Shown: piece after piece, positions 7,324-8,387 of the stretch
How positions within the stretch are numbered: the first letter of the stretch is position 1
Layout of the letters: the number at the start of each line of letters is the position of its first letter
Source: Euryarchaeota archaeon UBA13
Lineage (GTDB): Archaea; Thermoplasmatota; Poseidoniia; Poseidoniales; Poseidoniaceae
Length of the DNA stretch: 8,387 nucleotides
NCBI GenBank assembly: GCA_002495945.1
Contig: DAHU01000125.1
Location: forward strand, 1-8,387
Reading direction: 5' to 3'
Program-made: the position numbers and the translations under genes
Notes under the pieces: generated by a model
Told to the model about the DNA's origin: nothing
Database searches by the model: none
What the model saw: only the letters and a program-made list of their open reading frames with translations

Positions 7324-7338
7324 TTGCCAGTTTGGCAA
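7324..7338. repeat. Inverted repeat after aIF5A
   Basis: TTGCCA-GTT-TGGCAA is a perfect 6-bp inverted repeat with a 3-base spacer, 14 bases beyond the aIF5A stop. The minus strand downstream (TGTCGTCTTGTTG) is only loosely T-rich, so a terminator is possible but weak. A dyad operator for a DNA-binding protein controlling the UMF1 gene is the alternative. Confidence 0.35.
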
Positions 7339-7351
7339 TGTATGATTTGTA

Positions 7352-7738
7352 TCAGTGGTCTCTGATGATTTTGTAGCGGCCTAAGGCTTCCATCCACATG
7401 ATTTCTTTTCCAGCCTCTATGGTCATCTCAGGTTCCATTGGTAAAATCATCATGCTGTGGTCTCTCATGTTCATTGCGTGAACTTCATCACCGTCAATGT
7501 GGGTGACCATTGCAGTCCCTTTTTCGATCATTGGCACTTGAATATTATCGGTTACTGTACCAACATGGGATATTTTTTTTGCCGAAAATAGTGAAACTAA
7601 TTCCAATCTTGCCTTAGCAGAGCCGTGCTTACCTGGCTTGGATTTTGAAATACTCAAGATTTTGTAAGCCTCGTTATCAACAACACAAAATCTTCCTACT
7701 TTCAATGTTCTAATTTCTACTCTGTCAGTTCCTACCAT
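7352..7738 (-). CDS. eif5a: Translation initiation/elongation factor 5A (aIF5A)
   Basis: aIF5A binds the ribosome and relieves stalling, notably at proline stretches; it is the archaeal/eukaryotic counterpart of bacterial EF-P. The 128-residue length is usual for archaea. The N-terminal SH3-like domain carries the signature loop SISKSKPGKHGSAKARLE (residues 29-46), in which Lys37, between Gly36 and His38, is the lysine that deoxyhypusine synthase modifies. The C-terminal OB-fold domain starts near 70 (QVPMIEKGTAMVTHIDGDEV). No modification enzyme is encoded in the window. The ATG at 7738 is supported by TGAGG with seven bases of spacing. A run of eight A residues on the coding strand (7573-7580) encodes part of AKKI and the frame continues normally, so it is not a frameshift. 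The gene stands apart from its neighbours by 65 and 84 bases and may be transcribed alone. Identification is very secure. Confidence 0.97.
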   Translation of the reverse strand: MVGTDRVEIRTLKVGRFCVVDNEAYKILSISKSKPGKHGSAKARLELVSLFSAKKISHVGTVTDNIQVPMIEKGTAMVTHIDGDEVHAMNMRDHSMMILPMEPEMTIEAGKEIMWMEALGRYKIIRDH

Positions 7739-7745
7739 CGGTCTG

Positions 7746-7750
7746 CCTCA
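7746..7750 (-). promoter_or_regulatory. Ribosome-binding site of aIF5A
   Basis: TGAGG on the minus strand lies seven bases before the ATG at 7738. It shows that this gene, unlike the UMF1 transporter gene, uses a leadered, Shine-Dalgarno-dependent start. Confidence 0.6.
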
Positions 7751-7794
7751 TGTTGCTGGCATAGTGTTGGCTTATGACCATTACCTATGTAATC

Positions 7795-7807
7795 GAATAA
7801 ATTTCAC
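7795..7807 (-). promoter_or_regulatory. Candidate BRE/TATA promoter of aIF5A
   Basis: GTGAAATTTATTC on the minus strand combines a purine-rich stretch with an AT-rich box, resembling an archaeal BRE plus TATA element. It overlaps the stop codon of the upstream dehydrogenase gene. Transcription would begin near 7774 and leave a leader of about 36 bases containing the TGAGG site, a sensible distance. Confidence 0.35.
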
Positions 7808-8387
7808 AAATCACGAACATCGAATCTTTGACCAGTTTGCTCAAATTTATGTTTTGTTATCAAATTTAATAGTGACATTGCAACCTTTTGCGGAGCCACT
7901 AAGTGACCTTTCTCATGAAACTCCACAAACTTACTAACCATTGGAAAATCCTCCTCACTAACCGATCTTATTGTTGCCTGCATTTCGGTATCGACAATCC
8001 CGGGAGCGATAGAAATAGCACTAATACCATCCTTAGCCCCTTCATCTGCAAGACATTTCGTCCACATTTCTAAGCCAGCTTTTGAGCTACAATAGGCTGA
8101 CCATGATTCTAGCGAATTTACTGCAGCACCACTTGAAATGGTAGTTACCCGGCAGTGTTCCGCATTTCGCATCGCGGGAAAAATTACTTTGGTCAACTGC
8201 TGCACTGATTGGAGATTAACCATCATGGTTTCATTCCATTCCTTTATATCGACATCAAACATGCTCCCAACTGGGCCAATTATCCCAGCATTGTGAATCA
8301 CTCCATTGATTGTGGGGTAATCTTGTTTTATCATCTGACCAACTTTATTGATTTCATCGGGTTTGGATAAATCACAAACTATGGCAG
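7804..8387 (-). CDS. Short-chain dehydrogenase/reductase, N-terminus beyond the window
   Basis: The frame is open to the window edge (193 codons visible), and the methionine at 8334 is internal: the residues before it, AIVCDLSKPDEINKV, match the SDR strand with the conserved Asp that contacts the adenine. The glycine-rich NAD(P)-binding motif is therefore outside the window. Visible hallmarks are HNAGIIGP (the NAG motif), ISSGAA with the catalytic serine, SAYCSSKAG with catalytic Tyr and Lys, and APGIVDTEMQA after the sixth strand. The segments IVDTEMQATIRSVSEEDF and GHLVAPQKVA, and the end FDVRDL, resemble the sepiapterin/benzil reductase (YueD, YIR035C-like) subgroup, which reduces carbonyls with NADPH; this finer placement is from recall of the family. 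Substrate unknown. It is 65 bases upstream of aIF5A, with no evident functional link. Confidence 0.9.
   Translation of the reverse strand, partial: AIVCDLSKPDEINKVGQMIKQDYPTINGVIHNAGIIGPVGSMFDVDIKEWNETMMVNLQSVQQLTKVIFPAMRNAEHCRVTTISSGAAVNSLESWSAYCSSKAGLEMWTKCLADEGAKDGISAISIAPGIVDTEMQATIRSVSEEDFPMVSKFVEFHEKGHLVAPQKVAMSLLNLITKHKFEQTGQRFDVRDL

Noticed and set aside
7573..7580. Homopolymer of eight bases as a possible frameshift or slippage site in aIF5A
   Set aside because: The reading frame on both sides matches aIF5A, so there is no frameshift to explain.
8332..8334. ATG as the true start of the dehydrogenase gene
   Set aside because: The codons upstream to the window edge encode a conserved SDR strand (AIVCDLSKPDE), so the gene is truncated by the window and does not start here.
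1..8387. Undescribed multi-gene system, CRISPR array, mobile element or RNA gene
   Set aside because: No direct repeat array, transposase, integrase, tRNA-like fold or rRNA segment was seen on either strand, and nearly all the DNA is explained by known families.

Overview
The window comes from an archaeal genome. The deciding gene is a 128-residue archaeal/eukaryotic-type translation factor aIF5A with an intact hypusination loop. Gene starts are preceded by a mix of GAGG/GGTG-type Shine-Dalgarno sites and, in one case, no site at all, which also fits archaea. The moderately AT-rich sequence (judged by eye), compact gene spacing and transporter-rich content would suit a planktonic euryarchaeon such as Marine Group II (Poseidoniales). 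That placement is an inference; no rRNA or other taxonomic marker is present.

Layout: seven genes lie on the minus strand, so transcription runs from high to low coordinates. First is the C-terminal two thirds of a short-chain dehydrogenase (8387-7804, cut by the window edge). Then come aIF5A (7738-7352), a UMF1/Atg22-type MFS transporter with an unusual extracytoplasmic insert (7267-5273), a membrane-anchored hexapeptide-repeat transferase (5257-4517), an OPT-family oligopeptide transporter (4433-2103), an EamA/DMT-family permease (2091-1105) and the phosphatase SurE (1095-109). At the left edge, a 39-codon reading frame on the plus strand (1-120) looks like the 3' end of a converging gene that overlaps the surE stop by 12 bases.

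The genes fall into likely transcription units by spacing. OPT, EamA and surE are separated by only 11 and 9 bases and are probably co-transcribed. The hexapeptide transferase starts 15 bases after the UMF1 stop and is probably co-transcribed with it. Larger gaps of 65, 84 and 83 bases precede aIF5A, UMF1 and OPT. Each holds candidate promoter or leader structure: a TATA-like box, a motif shared by the aIF5A and UMF1 upstream regions, and a 5-bp hairpin with a GGAA loop just ahead of the OPT ribosome-binding site.

Functionally the window mixes housekeeping (aIF5A, SurE) with solute transport (UMF1, OPT, EamA) and possible envelope modification (the hexapeptide transferase). A joint role in peptide or amino-acid uptake and salvage is conceivable but not shown by the sequence. 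I see no CRISPR array, insertion sequence, RNA gene, prophage or defence system, and no gene-free stretch above about 90 bases. The most unusual items are the UMF1 insert and its fused pair of extra helices, the NRPS-terminal-domain-like hexapeptide protein, and the intergenic motifs.
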